64,000 nucleotides of DNA from an uncultured Lachnospiraceae bacterium (GTDB lineage Bacteria > Bacillota > Clostridia > Lachnospirales > Lachnospiraceae), in NCBI GenBank assembly GCA_947626985.1, contig CANQUG010000001.1, positions 1 to 64,000 on the forward strand, in the 5' to 3' direction. Within the stretch, counting starts at the first letter, position 1, and every line of letters starts with the position of its first letter. The notes under the pieces were generated by a model. The model was not told the origin of the DNA and did not search any database. It saw only the letters and a list, made by a program, of their open reading frames with translations. The position numbers and the translations under genes are program-made. Of this stretch, positions 8,787-17,296 are shown in pieces.

Positions 8787-9776
8787 ATGAAGGAAATCAG
8801 ACTTGGAACGATCGGTTCGGGATCAATTGTGCATTCAGTGCTGGACGGCGTGAAGGCCACCGACGGTATATGTCTTGCGGCGGTGTATTCCAGAAGCAGG
8901 GAAAAGGGAGAGGCGCTTGCCCGGGAATACGGCGCGTCGAATGCTTATACGGATATGGACGCGTTTCTGGGAGATGAGGAGATAAATTTTGTTTACATAG
9001 CCAGTCCGAACCTGCTGCATTATGAGCAGACCAGAAAGGCTCTTCTGGCCGGAAAAAATGTGATCTGTGAAAAACCGTTCTGCACCGGAGTGAAATATGC
9101 CGCGGAGCTTGCGGCGCTGGCGAAGGAAAAAGGACTTTTTCTGGTGGATGCTGTTCCGACCTCTTTTCTGCCGAATCTGGAGATCCTGAAACGGGAGCTG
9201 CCGAAGATCGGAAAAATCAGGCTGGTCCAGGGAAACTACAGTCAGTATTCCAACCGTTATGATCTTCTGCTGAAGGGAGAGCTCCCCAATGTTTTTAATC
9301 CGGAATATGGGGGAGGCTGTCTGATGGATATTAATTTTTACAATATTTATCTGAATGTGCTTCTGTTCGGCAAACCGCGCTCGGCCGTCTATTATCTCAA
9401 CCTTTACCGGGGAATCGATACGTCGGGGATCGTGGTGATGGAGTATGACGGATTTGTCAGTGAATCCGCCGGCGCGAAGGATACCTGGGGCGAGAATTTC
9501 TTCCAGATAGAGGGGGAGGACGGATATATTTATATCAGGGACGGGAGCAACGGCATCAGAGAGGTCCGGGTTGTCACCAGGGAATCCGATGAGACATTTA
9601 ACGAGCAGGGTGATCTGGACAGACGGTATTTTGAGGTGCGGAACCTGACCAGGATGGTGCTGGAAGATGATTATAATGCTGTGTATCGAAGACTGGATAT
9701 TATGCTGGACGTCATGGAGGTCCTGGAGACGGTGAGAAGGAATGCGGGGATATGCTTCCCCGGAGATGAGGCATAA
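8787..9776 (+). CDS. Gfo/Idh/MocA family oxidoreductase
   Basis: A 329-residue NAD(P)-dependent dehydrogenase of the glucose-fructose oxidoreductase/inositol dehydrogenase family. The Rossmann glycine motif is GTIGSGSIVHSV near the N-terminus and the family catalytic signature E95-K96-P97 lies in VICEKPFCTG. The C-terminal alpha/beta domain follows from about residue 125. The start has AAGGAG nine bases upstream. It probably oxidises or epimerises a sugar or polyol, consistent with the GH2 and URO-D genes before it. The substrate is not predictable. A hairpin lies in the gap before it, so it may be partly uncoupled from the upstream genes. Confidence 0.85.
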   Translation: MKEIRLGTIGSGSIVHSVLDGVKATDGICLAAVYSRSREKGEALAREYGASNAYTDMDAFLGDEEINFVYIASPNLLHYEQTRKALLAGKNVICEKPFCTGVKYAAELAALAKEKGLFLVDAVPTSFLPNLEILKRELPKIGKIRLVQGNYSQYSNRYDLLLKGELPNVFNPEYGGGCLMDINFYNIYLNVLLFGKPRSAVYYLNLYRGIDTSGIVVMEYDGFVSESAGAKDTWGENFFQIEGEDGYIYIRDGSNGIREVRVVTRESDETFNEQGDLDRRYFEVRNLTRMVLEDDYNAVYRRLDIMLDVMEVLETVRRNAGICFPGDEA

Positions 9777-9828
9777 TTTTTTTTAGATGCATCAGCGGTG
9801 GATCGGAAGGTTCGAAGCAGGAAGGAGT

Positions 9829-9853
9829 ACAGCGCCGGGCTGGCCGGCGCTGT
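9829..9853. terminator. GC-rich hairpin between convergent genes
   Basis: ACAGCGCCGG and CCGGCGCTGT form a perfect 10-bp stem with a five-base loop between the ends of the convergent oxidoreductase and ATPase genes. Its position suggests a bidirectional transcription end, but there is no T-run, so intrinsic termination is uncertain. Confidence 0.45.
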
Positions 9854-9913
9854 GGGGACAGATTGAGCGGATGTATGGCTGAAGCCGGTGAAGCGGCAGA
9901 AAGGAGATTATTT

Positions 9914-11512
9914 TTATACAACAGCTTCGATGATGTGCATCTCTCCGGCAAAAATATCCCGGACTCCTGGCGTTTTATTTTTGTTGAAATTAAAACTCAG
10001 CATATATCCTTTGCTGATATGATAATCTTCAAGATAGCTGATCAGCTGCTGTTCACCGCAGTGATTGTATTCTTCTCCGTGCCAGATTTTCATCTCAATG
10101 ATATACTGTTCTCCGTGATAATCAACGATCACATCGGTTCTTCGCAGATCCCGGGTTCTGGATTCGATATAATAATTTCCTCTGCCGTTTATGATCGGTT
10201 TGAGATAAAGCAGGAAATATTGTCTTCCCTCCTCTTCCAGAAATTTTTCACTGCAGCCGCCATAGATATCGTGAAAATGTTCCACGAATTTTTCCAGGAT
10301 TCTTCTCATATTTAAGTAACCGCCGGAAATAAACTGGCTTTTATCCTGTAAAGAGGCTTTGTAGATATCAGTTTTCTGCATTTCCTCTTCTGACAGGTAG
10401 TAATTATAAAGCCGTGTTTCAAAAATCCGGTTTGCAATGGCCACGGTGCCGTTCTGATTTTTAATGAAGCCGAACATGGAGGCGACGTCTGTTACATTTT
10501 CGTCAGTGCGGTATAAAAAAGTTTTTCCGGTAAACAGGAGCGTTCTCAGCGTTTCATTGAGTTCCGGGTAATCGTGAAGCTTTCCGATCAAAGATTCAAA
10601 GAGGGTATTCTTTTCAGAGAGAATCATGCGCAGCGCACGGTGAAATCCGCTTTTTGTCCAGGCTGCTTTCGGAGAATCATATTTTTCTTCCGGGCCGATA
10701 TCTTCGTCTAACAGCTGGCACAGTCGTGAAACAAGGAAAGGATAGCCGGCGGTATATTCGTAAAGCAGATGTGCCATTTCCTCTATATCCATTCTGGTAT
10801 GATGATCCTTTTCATATTCGCGGAGCATTCCGGCGATGTCTTTTGCCGAAAAGTCCATGGGGATTCTGAAATCCGCCGCGATATTCCAGGGGCTGTTGTA
10901 TTTGTGTCTGCCGTCGGGGCGGATTTTCTGTTTTAAATTTCTGATATCATACACGCTTGCCAGTATGACGGACTGGAAGGTGGGAAACTGAAACCGTGTT
11001 ATATACTGCGCCCGGAGCTGCGCCAGAAAATCCAGAAAAATCTGATTATCCGCCGCACTGTCCACTTCATCCAGCATCAGTACGATGGGTCTGTCGGATG
11101 CGGAGCAGAGGAGCTGCAGTGCTTTAAAAAGCGGCCGCAGGGTGAAGGTTTCTTTTTCTGCAGTTTGTTCCAGTTCTTCTCTGATTTTTTGAAATTCTGC
11201 CGTCATGGCCGGTCCGTTTGTATCAAGGGATTCCAGAAAGGCGCCGGCGAAGGAAGCAGAAAAAACATGTTCTGTGCTGAAATCCGCGCTGCCAAAGGTC
11301 TGAAAATCTATCAGCACAACATGGTATTCTTTCTGAAGGTACTGGCTTAAAGCCATAAGAGTAGTGGTCTTGCCATATTGCCGCGCCCTGTTGATCGTGA
11401 AATATTTTCCGTCGTCGATCATCTTTTTTATTTCTTTCAGCCGTTCATCCAGATTTACCATATAATGTTTTCCGGGGATACAGACGGCGGTGGTGTTAAA
11501 TACCTTCTTCAT
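9914..11512 (-). CDS. AAA-type ATPase with C-terminal PD-(D/E)XK nuclease-like domain
   Basis: A large protein of the accessory AAA-ATPase family common in gut Firmicutes. Near the N-terminus it shows HYMVNLDERLKEI followed by Walker A NRARQYGKTTT; Walker B is IVLMLDEVDSA. The C-terminus has RRTDVIVDYHGEQYIIEMKI, where the Asp and the ExK-type pair EMK fit a PD-(D/E)XK nuclease fold. I start it at ATG 11512 (MKKVFNTTAVC), where family similarity begins; the frame is open another 65 residues upstream to 11707, but that extension looks non-coding. The Shine-Dalgarno AAGGA is rather far from 11512, so the start is uncertain. Biological role unknown; a related C-terminal fragment lies at 24181-24408. 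Confidence 0.72.
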   Translation of the reverse strand: MKKVFNTTAVCIPGKHYMVNLDERLKEIKKMIDDGKYFTINRARQYGKTTTLMALSQYLQKEYHVVLIDFQTFGSADFSTEHVFSASFAGAFLESLDTNGPAMTAEFQKIREELEQTAEKETFTLRPLFKALQLLCSASDRPIVLMLDEVDSAADNQIFLDFLAQLRAQYITRFQFPTFQSVILASVYDIRNLKQKIRPDGRHKYNSPWNIAADFRIPMDFSAKDIAGMLREYEKDHHTRMDIEEMAHLLYEYTAGYPFLVSRLCQLLDEDIGPEEKYDSPKAAWTKSGFHRALRMILSEKNTLFESLIGKLHDYPELNETLRTLLFTGKTFLYRTDENVTDVASMFGFIKNQNGTVAIANRIFETRLYNYYLSEEEMQKTDIYKASLQDKSQFISGGYLNMRRILEKFVEHFHDIYGGCSEKFLEEEGRQYFLLYLKPIINGRGNYYIESRTRDLRRTDVIVDYHGEQYIIEMKIWHGEEYNHCGEQQLISYLEDYHISKGYMLSFNFNKNKTPGVRDIFAGEMHIIEAVV

Positions 11513-11787
11513 AGATTCAGCATATTCCTTTCTGAGCGTTTGTTGGTCAGGATATGTGTTTTCTGAGCTGATTTTAACACAGCAGGCAGGAAAATACCAT
11601 AGCGTGAGACATGGAAGGAACGGTAATTTTTCAGCGGGAATTCGGGTGACTGCCGGAATGTTCCTGCTTTGCTTTATTTTCATGTGTATTATTGAAAAAA
11701 ATGACATGACATGGTAGTATCTTTCATGACGGAATGGAGAGGCAGTTTTGGGAGTCGGGAGACAGGAAAGGAGCAGCGGCAGTAAGG

Positions 11788-12078
11788 ATGGAGGTCAGTG
11801 AGATTATCAGGGAAGTTGCGCGGCAGTGCGGGAAAAGCGGGGCAACATGCGCTGTTTTATTCGGTTCCCGGGCGAAGGGGACTGCACGGGAGCGCAGCGA
11901 TATTGATATTGCGGTCTGGGGGGCTGACGATTTTGAGGAGCTGAAAGAGGCGATGGATGAAATTCCCACGCTGTATACGATTGATGTGGTGAATATGGAT
12001 ACCTGCGAAAACAGACTGCTTTTGGAGGATATAAAAAAATATGGACGAAAAATTTATGAAAAGGAAGGAATCCTTTAA
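11788..12078 (+). CDS. Minimal nucleotidyltransferase (MNT) domain protein, antitoxin-like
   Basis: A small polymerase-beta-like nucleotidyltransferase with GSRAKGTARERSDIDIAVW, the GSx(10)DxD active-site pattern of the MNT/HI0073 family. In studied MNT-HEPN modules such proteins neutralise a HEPN ribonuclease by attaching AMP to it. The downstream partner overlaps it by 38 bases but is truncated. The start is uncertain: ATG 11788 fits the family N-terminus and has AAGGAG 14 bases upstream, while an in-frame ATG at 11734 would add 18 residues but has no binding site. Confidence 0.75.
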   Translation: MEVSEIIREVARQCGKSGATCAVLFGSRAKGTARERSDIDIAVWGADDFEELKEAMDEIPTLYTIDVVNMDTCENRLLLEDIKKYGRKIYEKEGIL

Positions 12079-12223
12079 AAATTCTTTGGATGCTCTGGCA
12101 GAGGCAAAAGTAAGAGATCTTTCGGATTCTTTTGTACTGAGCGGAACCAGCGCAAAATTCAGCATTACATCTGATCTGGCCTGGAAGGTAATGCAAGGGA
12201 AGGAAAACGAAGAGATAAAATGA
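12041..12223 (+). pseudogene. Truncated HEPN-type nucleotidyltransferase-binding protein (HI0074 family)
   Basis: The frame gives MDEKFMKRKESFKNSLDALA then FVLSGTSAKFSITSDLAWKVM, which matches the first ~50 residues of the HI0074/'nucleotidyltransferase substrate binding' HEPN family (usual length ~130-140). After DLAWKVM the similarity stops and the frame ends 10 codons later, in sequence that forms the leader of the MATE gene. The 3' two-thirds, including later helices of the HEPN bundle, is missing. It overlaps the MNT gene by 38 bases, the normal arrangement for this pair. Confidence 0.65.
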
Positions 12224-13569
12224 AAAGAACGGATAACAATATGCTTTTTTCTGCAGCAGCGCTGAGAAAGCTGATCATACCGCTGATTTTTGAACAGACG
12301 CTGGCAATTACTGTGGGTATGGCGGACACGGTTATGGTTTCTTCTGTGGGAGAGGCGGCTGTTTCGGGAGTATCGCTGGTGGACATGATCAACAATCTGA
12401 TCTTCAGCGTGCTGTCGGCGCTGGCCACCGGAGGAGCGGTGGTTACTTCTCAGAGTCTCGGGGCGAAGCGGGAGAAGGAGGCCTGCCATTCGGCAAAGCA
12501 GCTTTTGTATACCGTAACCGTGATCTCGCTTGCTATCATGGGACTCTCTATTGCCCTGCGCCATCCCATGCTGCGGCTGTTTTTCGGAAGGATTGAGGAT
12601 GATGTTATGGAGAGCGCCCTGATCTATCTGATGATTTCGGCGCTGTCTTTTCCATTCCTTGCTATCTACAATGCCTGCGCGGCACTGTTTCGTTCCATGG
12701 GGAATGCGAAGATCACATTTCTGGTTTCGATTCTTGTGAATATCGTCAATATTATCGGAAACGCTGTCTGTATCTTTGTGCTGAAAATGGGAGTGGCGGG
12801 CGTGGCGCTGCCGTCCCTGCTTTCCAGGGCATTGGGGGCGATTGCGTTGTATGTCCTGCTGAAAAATCCGTCGCTGCAGGTGCATTTTGAGCGGGAGAAG
12901 CTCCATTTTGAGCCGGCTACCATCCGCAAGATCCTGTACATCGGGATTCCCAGCGGCGTAGAGAACGGGATTTTTCAGCTGGGACGGGTTCTGGTGGTGA
13001 GTATCATTTCCGGTTTTGGCACCGTTCAGATTGCGGCAAACGGCGTGGCCAACGGTCTGGACAGTATGGGCTGTATTGTCGGGCAGGCGATGAGCCTGAC
13101 GATGATCACGGTGATCGGCCAGTGTGTGGGAGCGAAGGACGAAAAACAGATCCGTTATTATACCGGGCGGCTGCTTGTGATTACCTATCTGTTTACCGCG
13201 ATAGTGAATACCCTGATTCTGGTGAATCTTCACGGGATTCTCAGTCTGTATAATCTGAGCGAGGAAACCAGAAAGCTTGCTTATATCCTGGTGATGCTTC
13301 ATGACGGTTTTGCCATGCTGATGTGGCCGGTCAGCTTTGTTCTTCCCAATATGCTCCGCGCCTGCAATGATGTGCGTTTTCCCATGGTGGTATCCATTTT
13401 CTCCATGTTTGTCTTCCGTATCGGATTCAGCTATATTTTGGGAAGCAACATGGGGATGGGAGCTGTGGGCGTCTGGATTGCGATGCTGATTGACTGGGTA
13501 TTCCGCATCATTCTGTTTGTATGGCGGTATTTGAGCGGAAGATGGAGAAGGTACTGCCATCTGGCTTAG
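12220..13569 (+). CDS. MATE family efflux transporter
   Basis: A 449-residue, 12-helix membrane exporter of the multi-antimicrobial extrusion family, expected to use Na+ or H+ gradients to expel drugs or metabolites. Family features: PLIFEQTLAITVGMADTVMVSSVGEAAVSGVSL at the start of helix 1 and two homologous six-helix halves (second half from GIPSGVENGIFQLGRVLVV). The ATG overlaps the stop of the truncated HEPN frame (ATGA), with GAAGAG upstream. The deletion that removed the HEPN gene's end seems to have brought this gene directly behind the MNT pair. Confidence 0.88.
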   Translation: MKRTDNNMLFSAAALRKLIIPLIFEQTLAITVGMADTVMVSSVGEAAVSGVSLVDMINNLIFSVLSALATGGAVVTSQSLGAKREKEACHSAKQLLYTVTVISLAIMGLSIALRHPMLRLFFGRIEDDVMESALIYLMISALSFPFLAIYNACAALFRSMGNAKITFLVSILVNIVNIIGNAVCIFVLKMGVAGVALPSLLSRALGAIALYVLLKNPSLQVHFEREKLHFEPATIRKILYIGIPSGVENGIFQLGRVLVVSIISGFGTVQIAANGVANGLDSMGCIVGQAMSLTMITVIGQCVGAKDEKQIRYYTGRLLVITYLFTAIVNTLILVNLHGILSLYNLSEETRKLAYILVMLHDGFAMLMWPVSFVLPNMLRACNDVRFPMVVSIFSMFVFRIGFSYILGSNMGMGAVGVWIAMLIDWVFRIILFVWRYLSGRWRRYCHLA

Positions 13570-13725
13570 AGAGGAATGACAGGATTCCAGGGATAAAAAT
13601 GGAAGAGATTTTGAAAACACTGATCAGGCCTGCAGGAGAATGACAGATTCCAGGGATAAAGAGGAAGAAATTCTGAAGAAGCCTGCTCAGGTTTAAGAGA
13701 GGAATAACCGGATTCGAAGGAGGGA
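13566..13725. repeat. Imperfect ~63-bp tandem repeat, about 2.5 copies, from the MATE stop codon to the next gene
   Basis: Copies begin near 13566, 13631 and 13694 with the shared cores GAGGAATGACAGGATTCC, GAGAATGACAGATTCC and GAGGAATAACCGGATTC, and a shared AGGGATAAA in the first two. The array starts at the MATE stop codon and its last copy supplies the ribosome binding site region of the GH50-like gene. Confidence 0.6.
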
Positions 13726-13730
13726 AATAT

Positions 13731-15746
13731 ATGCAGATAATCGAATGGAAGGAAGATCAGCTGACGGAAGGAGTATACTGCAGGAGCAGGGAGAAAAACG
13801 AAATGACGCTCCTGGTTCCCGCCGGGGGAGGCGGCGCGGTACTGCCTGTGGAATCGGTGTTTTCCGGCCGTTACCTGAGTTTTATGCTGGAGATAAAGGA
13901 GGAACACAGCGCGGCCTTTAATCTTCTGGTCTATGAAAAGGGAACCGACGAGCCGGCGTTTACACTGCGTTTCGGCATCCTGCCGGGAATTTATACGCCG
14001 ATTTGCATTGACTGGAACTGGCTGGATGCCAGGGAGCTGTTCCCGGAGAGAAATCCGGGAGCGCTGAAATTTGTCTGTCATGGCCGCCGGGTGGAAAAGG
14101 AGGCCGTGGAAAAAATAGTGCTTACGGCCCTTCCCTCTTTTCATGAGGTTACCCTGCGGATTTCCGGACTGACGGTGACAGACGAATATCCTGAGCTGCC
14201 GCCTCTGCCGGAGATGAAGCTGGTGGATGCTTTCGGGCAGAACAGGCAGAAGGAATGGAAAGGAAAAATCCCGGATCAGGAGACTCTGCAGCGCAGGATT
14301 GCCCGGCAGTTTCAGCTGGGGGAAACAGGATATCCCTTCGGCGACTGGTCGGACTATGGCGGCTGGAAGGAGAAACGCCTGACAGAGGGCAGCGGATTTT
14401 TCCGGAGTGTAAAAGCGGAGGGAAGATGGTGGCTGGCAGATCCCTGCGGCTATGCTTTTTTCAGTATGGGACCGGATTGTGTGAATCTGGGAACGGACTG
14501 CCGCGTGGACGGCATTGAACCGTGGATGGAATGGCTTCCTGACCGCGGGGATCCCGTCTACAAAAAGATGTACCGGGAGCTCCCGCCGCGCCCGGGCAGG
14601 GAGGCCAGGCCGCGAAAGGGGATTGCCTTTTCCTTTATGGAAGCCAATCTGTACCGCGCGGCTGGAGAAAATTATTATGAGGCCTGGCAGCGTCTGATCG
14701 CCGGTCAGCTGAAGCATTTCGGAATGAATACCCTTGGAAACTGGAGCGACAGAAATCTGTTTGGTACGGCGAAAGTTCCCTATGTAACGTCTCTGCCGGA
14801 GTTTCCGTCGACCGAACAGAAGATTTTCCGTGATTTTCCTGATGTGCTCAGCGAAGAGTACGCGGAGAATGCCAGGCGCTGTGCGGCGGGCCTGGAAAGC
14901 GGCAGGGATGATCCGTATATGATCGGATATTTTCTTCGCAATGAGCCGTCGTGGGCGTTTGTAGATAACCTGGTGCTGGCGGACGAAGTGCTGTTTAACC
15001 CGGAAAAAACCGTGTGTAAGGAAGAACTGATCAGAAACCTGAGAGAAAAGTATAAGACCATTGCCGCCCTGAATCAGGCGTGGAACTGTCAGCTGACAGA
15101 TTTTGACGAACTGTATCTTCCTCAGAAAAAGGTGTCCTGCTGGTCGGCGCAGGCGGAAGAAGATATGCGCGGATTTTCCCGAAGAATGCTTCGCGCTTAT
15201 GTGGAGATTCCCTGCCGGGAGTGCAGGAAAGCCGACCCCAATCATATGATCCTGGGGATGCGCTGGGCATGGATTTCGGACCCGGATCTGGTGACCGGAT
15301 GGGAGAATTTTGACGTGTTTTCCATCAACTGCTATGCGGTGGATCCCACTTCGGCAATCAGCAGGCTTGAGGAACTGGGAGTGGATCTGCCTGTGATGAT
15401 CGGGGAGTTCCATTTCGGGGCGCTGGACCGGGGACTGACGGCGACCGGACTGGAGGGCGTGAGGACGCAGAGGGACCGCGGCCTGGCCTATCGCTATTAC
15501 TGTGAGAGAGTGGCCGCGCATCCGTATGGAGTTGGCTGCCATTATTTCCAGTGTTATGACCAGTTTGCGCTGGGGCGGTTTGATGGGGAAAATTACAATA
15601 TCGGCCTGTTCGATATCTGCCTGCAGCCCTATCCGGAGATGGCGGAAGCGATCCGGGACTGCAGCGGCGGGATATACCGGGTGAAGGCCGGGGAGCAGCC
15701 GCCGTCGGAGGAAAAGGCGGAGTCGATTCCGATGATTGCGTATTGA
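13731..15746 (+). CDS. Clan GH-A glycoside hydrolase resembling GH50 beta-agarases
   Basis: A 671-residue enzyme with an N-terminal beta-sandwich, carbohydrate-binding-like region (to about residue 170) and a TIM barrel. The barrel contains FGMNTLGNWSD, the acid/base motif YFLRNEP (E405) and the nucleophile motif MIGEFHFGALDRG (E559); the last is the hallmark I associate with GH50 agarases and relatives. There is no signal peptide, so it acts in the cytoplasm on an imported oligosaccharide. True agarose degradation is unlikely in this setting; a beta-galactoside or other beta-linked substrate is more plausible. Start ATG 13731 has GAAGGAGGG upstream. Confidence 0.68.
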   Translation: MQIIEWKEDQLTEGVYCRSREKNEMTLLVPAGGGGAVLPVESVFSGRYLSFMLEIKEEHSAAFNLLVYEKGTDEPAFTLRFGILPGIYTPICIDWNWLDARELFPERNPGALKFVCHGRRVEKEAVEKIVLTALPSFHEVTLRISGLTVTDEYPELPPLPEMKLVDAFGQNRQKEWKGKIPDQETLQRRIARQFQLGETGYPFGDWSDYGGWKEKRLTEGSGFFRSVKAEGRWWLADPCGYAFFSMGPDCVNLGTDCRVDGIEPWMEWLPDRGDPVYKKMYRELPPRPGREARPRKGIAFSFMEANLYRAAGENYYEAWQRLIAGQLKHFGMNTLGNWSDRNLFGTAKVPYVTSLPEFPSTEQKIFRDFPDVLSEEYAENARRCAAGLESGRDDPYMIGYFLRNEPSWAFVDNLVLADEVLFNPEKTVCKEELIRNLREKYKTIAALNQAWNCQLTDFDELYLPQKKVSCWSAQAEEDMRGFSRRMLRAYVEIPCRECRKADPNHMILGMRWAWISDPDLVTGWENFDVFSINCYAVDPTSAISRLEELGVDLPVMIGEFHFGALDRGLTATGLEGVRTQRDRGLAYRYYCERVAAHPYGVGCHYFQCYDQFALGRFDGENYNIGLFDICLQPYPEMAEAIRDCSGGIYRVKAGEQPPSEEKAESIPMIAY

Positions 15747-15765
15747 GAAAGCAAAGGAAAACTAA

Positions 15766-15818
15766 ATAACCAAAAACAATCAGAAAATCAATCGTATTTT
15801 TTTACGATTGATTTTCTG
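15766..15818. repeat. Left copy of a hairpin-bearing direct repeat flanking a Schlafen-like gene
   Basis: A 50-bp block starting ATAACCAAAAACAATCAG is repeated at 17199-17248. Within it lies a perfect 16-bp stem (15781-15796 with 15803-15818) around a six-T loop. The right arm carries the -35 box of the next gene. Confidence 0.8.
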
Positions 15819-15836
15819 CGTATTTGTGTGTATAAT
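15808..15836 (+). promoter_or_regulatory. Promoter of the Schlafen-like gene, embedded in the hairpin repeat
   Basis: TTGATT (15808-15813), a 17-base spacer and TATAAT (15831-15836). The -35 box lies inside the right arm of the inverted repeat, so a protein bound to the palindrome would block the promoter. Autoregulation by the encoded DNA-binding protein is a reasonable guess. Confidence 0.65.
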
Positions 15837-15869
15837 AGAAGCAGTAAAACCGGGAGGGAGGCACGGTGT

Positions 15870-17123
15870 ATGCGTGAAACAAGAACAACAGAGTTCAAAG
15901 AGAAGATTACAAATACATTTTTGAAAACAGTAAGTGCCTTTTCGAATTACGATGGCGGAGAAATCTTTTTTGGCATTGATGATAATGGCGATATCAAAGG
16001 GCTGCCGGACGTAAAACAGGCGTGTCTGGATATTGAGAACAAAGTGAATGACAGTATTACTCCGCAGCCGGACTATACACTGGAACTGCAGAATAACGAC
16101 AGGACGATAAAACTGACTGTAAAAAGCGGACTTCAAAAGCCATATTTGTATAAATCAAAAGCATATAAACGAAATGATACCGCAACAATAGAGGTTGATA
16201 CACTGGAGCTGTCGAGACTGATTCTGGAAGGGAAAAATATCAGATTTGAAGAGCTGCCCTGTAAGGATCAGGAACTGACGTTTGATATTTTATGCCGGAA
16301 ATTAAAAGATTATATCCAGATTGAAACCTTTAATCAGGATACCTTAAAAACGCTGAATTTGTATAACAGCGCCATCGGATATAATAATGCGGCTGGTATT
16401 CTGGCAGATAAAAATCATTTTCCGGGAATTGATATGGTAAAGTTCGGTGAGAACATCAGTGTGATTCATAAGAGAGCAACATTTGACAATATGTCCGTTT
16501 TGGAAGTATATGAAAAAGCAGCAGAGGTATTCAGAGATTATTATCAGTATGAAGAAATACAGGGAGCCGACAGGAAAAAGGTAGAAAAAATACCGGAGGC
16601 TGCATTCCGGGAAGCAATTGCAAATGCATTGATCCACAGAGTGTGGGATGTGGAGTCACAAATAAGAGTTTCGATGTTTGACGACAGAATCGAAATTGTT
16701 TCTCCGGGAGGACTGCCGTCCGGAATAACCGAAGAGGAGTATTTAGCGGGAAAACTTTCGGTTCTGAGAAATAGAAATCTTGCAAATGTATTTTACAGGC
16801 TGGGGTTTGTGGAAATCTTCGGTACGGGAATTACACGAATAAAACAACTCTATGAAGAAGGATTAAAACAGCCGGAATTCGAAATATCGGAAAATACGAT
16901 TAAGATCGTACTGCCGGTTTTTGAGGAAAATCTGAATTTAACGGAAGACGAGAGAAAAATATATCAGATTTTAAGCAGGACAATGCTGAAACCCATCAGC
17001 GAAATTGCTCCTTATGCCGAGTTTGGCAAATCAAAGACCACACAGCTGCTGAAAGAGATGGGTAAAAAAGGCGTTGTGAAAATTGAGGGCAGGGGAAGAG
17101 GCACAAAGTATGTGATAAAATGA
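15870..17123 (+). CDS. Schlafen/AlbA-2 domain regulator with HATPase-like and winged-helix C-terminal regions
   Basis: A 417-residue protein of the 'Schlafen AlbA_2 / ATP-dependent transcriptional regulator' family. The N-terminal AlbA_2 nucleic-acid-binding domain is ETRTTEFKEK...AFSNYDGGEIFFGIDDNG. A central histidine-kinase-like ATPase fold is marked by AAFREAIANALIHRVW...DRIEIVSPGGLPSG and ...LGFVEIFGTGI. The last ~65 residues form a winged helix (ISEIAPYAEFGKSKTTQLLKEM). ATG 15870 has GGGAGG eight bases upstream; the longer frame from 15828 begins upstream of the ribosome binding site. The gene is AT-richer than its neighbours and is bracketed by near-identical hairpin repeats, suggesting it arrived as a unit. 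Confidence 0.8.
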   Translation: MRETRTTEFKEKITNTFLKTVSAFSNYDGGEIFFGIDDNGDIKGLPDVKQACLDIENKVNDSITPQPDYTLELQNNDRTIKLTVKSGLQKPYLYKSKAYKRNDTATIEVDTLELSRLILEGKNIRFEELPCKDQELTFDILCRKLKDYIQIETFNQDTLKTLNLYNSAIGYNNAAGILADKNHFPGIDMVKFGENISVIHKRATFDNMSVLEVYEKAAEVFRDYYQYEEIQGADRKKVEKIPEAAFREAIANALIHRVWDVESQIRVSMFDDRIEIVSPGGLPSGITEEEYLAGKLSVLRNRNLANVFYRLGFVEIFGTGITRIKQLYEEGLKQPEFEISENTIKIVLPVFEENLNLTEDERKIYQILSRTMLKPISEIAPYAEFGKSKTTQLLKEMGKKGVVKIEGRGRGTKYVIK

Positions 17124-17198
17124 TCGTGATGCCAAAGGATGCAGCTTTTATGGAGACTGCCGGCAAAATGCTGACGGATGACAGGATTTTAAAGTTTT

Positions 17199-17251
17199 AT
17201 AACCAAAAACAATCAGAAAAACAATCGTAAAAAAATACGATTGATTTTAGA
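17199..17251. repeat. Right copy of the hairpin-bearing direct repeat, with its core inverted
   Basis: It matches the left copy over 50 bp except near the centre. The 22-base core (17222-17243) is the exact reverse complement of the left core (15789-15810): the T-loop becomes an A-loop. The stem here is 8 bp plus a broken extension. It ends 45 bases before the response-regulator remnant. Confidence 0.75.
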
Positions 17252-17296
17252 ACGCGCTGCCGGCAAATACGGCCGGCGAAGAACGGAGAAATGACA

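Noticed and set aside
13566-13725. ~63-bp repeats as a CRISPR or riboswitch tandem
   Set aside because: Only about 2.5 degenerate copies, no spacers, no conserved aptamer structure recognisable.
11857-15542. Long minus-strand frames (587 and 658 codons) opposite the MATE and GH50-like genes
   Set aside because: Composition (His, Gln, Arg rich) and lack of motifs mark them as shadows of the plus-strand genes.
15766-17251. Interpretation of the flanked gene as an insertion sequence
   Set aside because: The gene is not a transposase and no target-site duplication beyond the repeats themselves is visible; kept as a finding, not called a mobile element.
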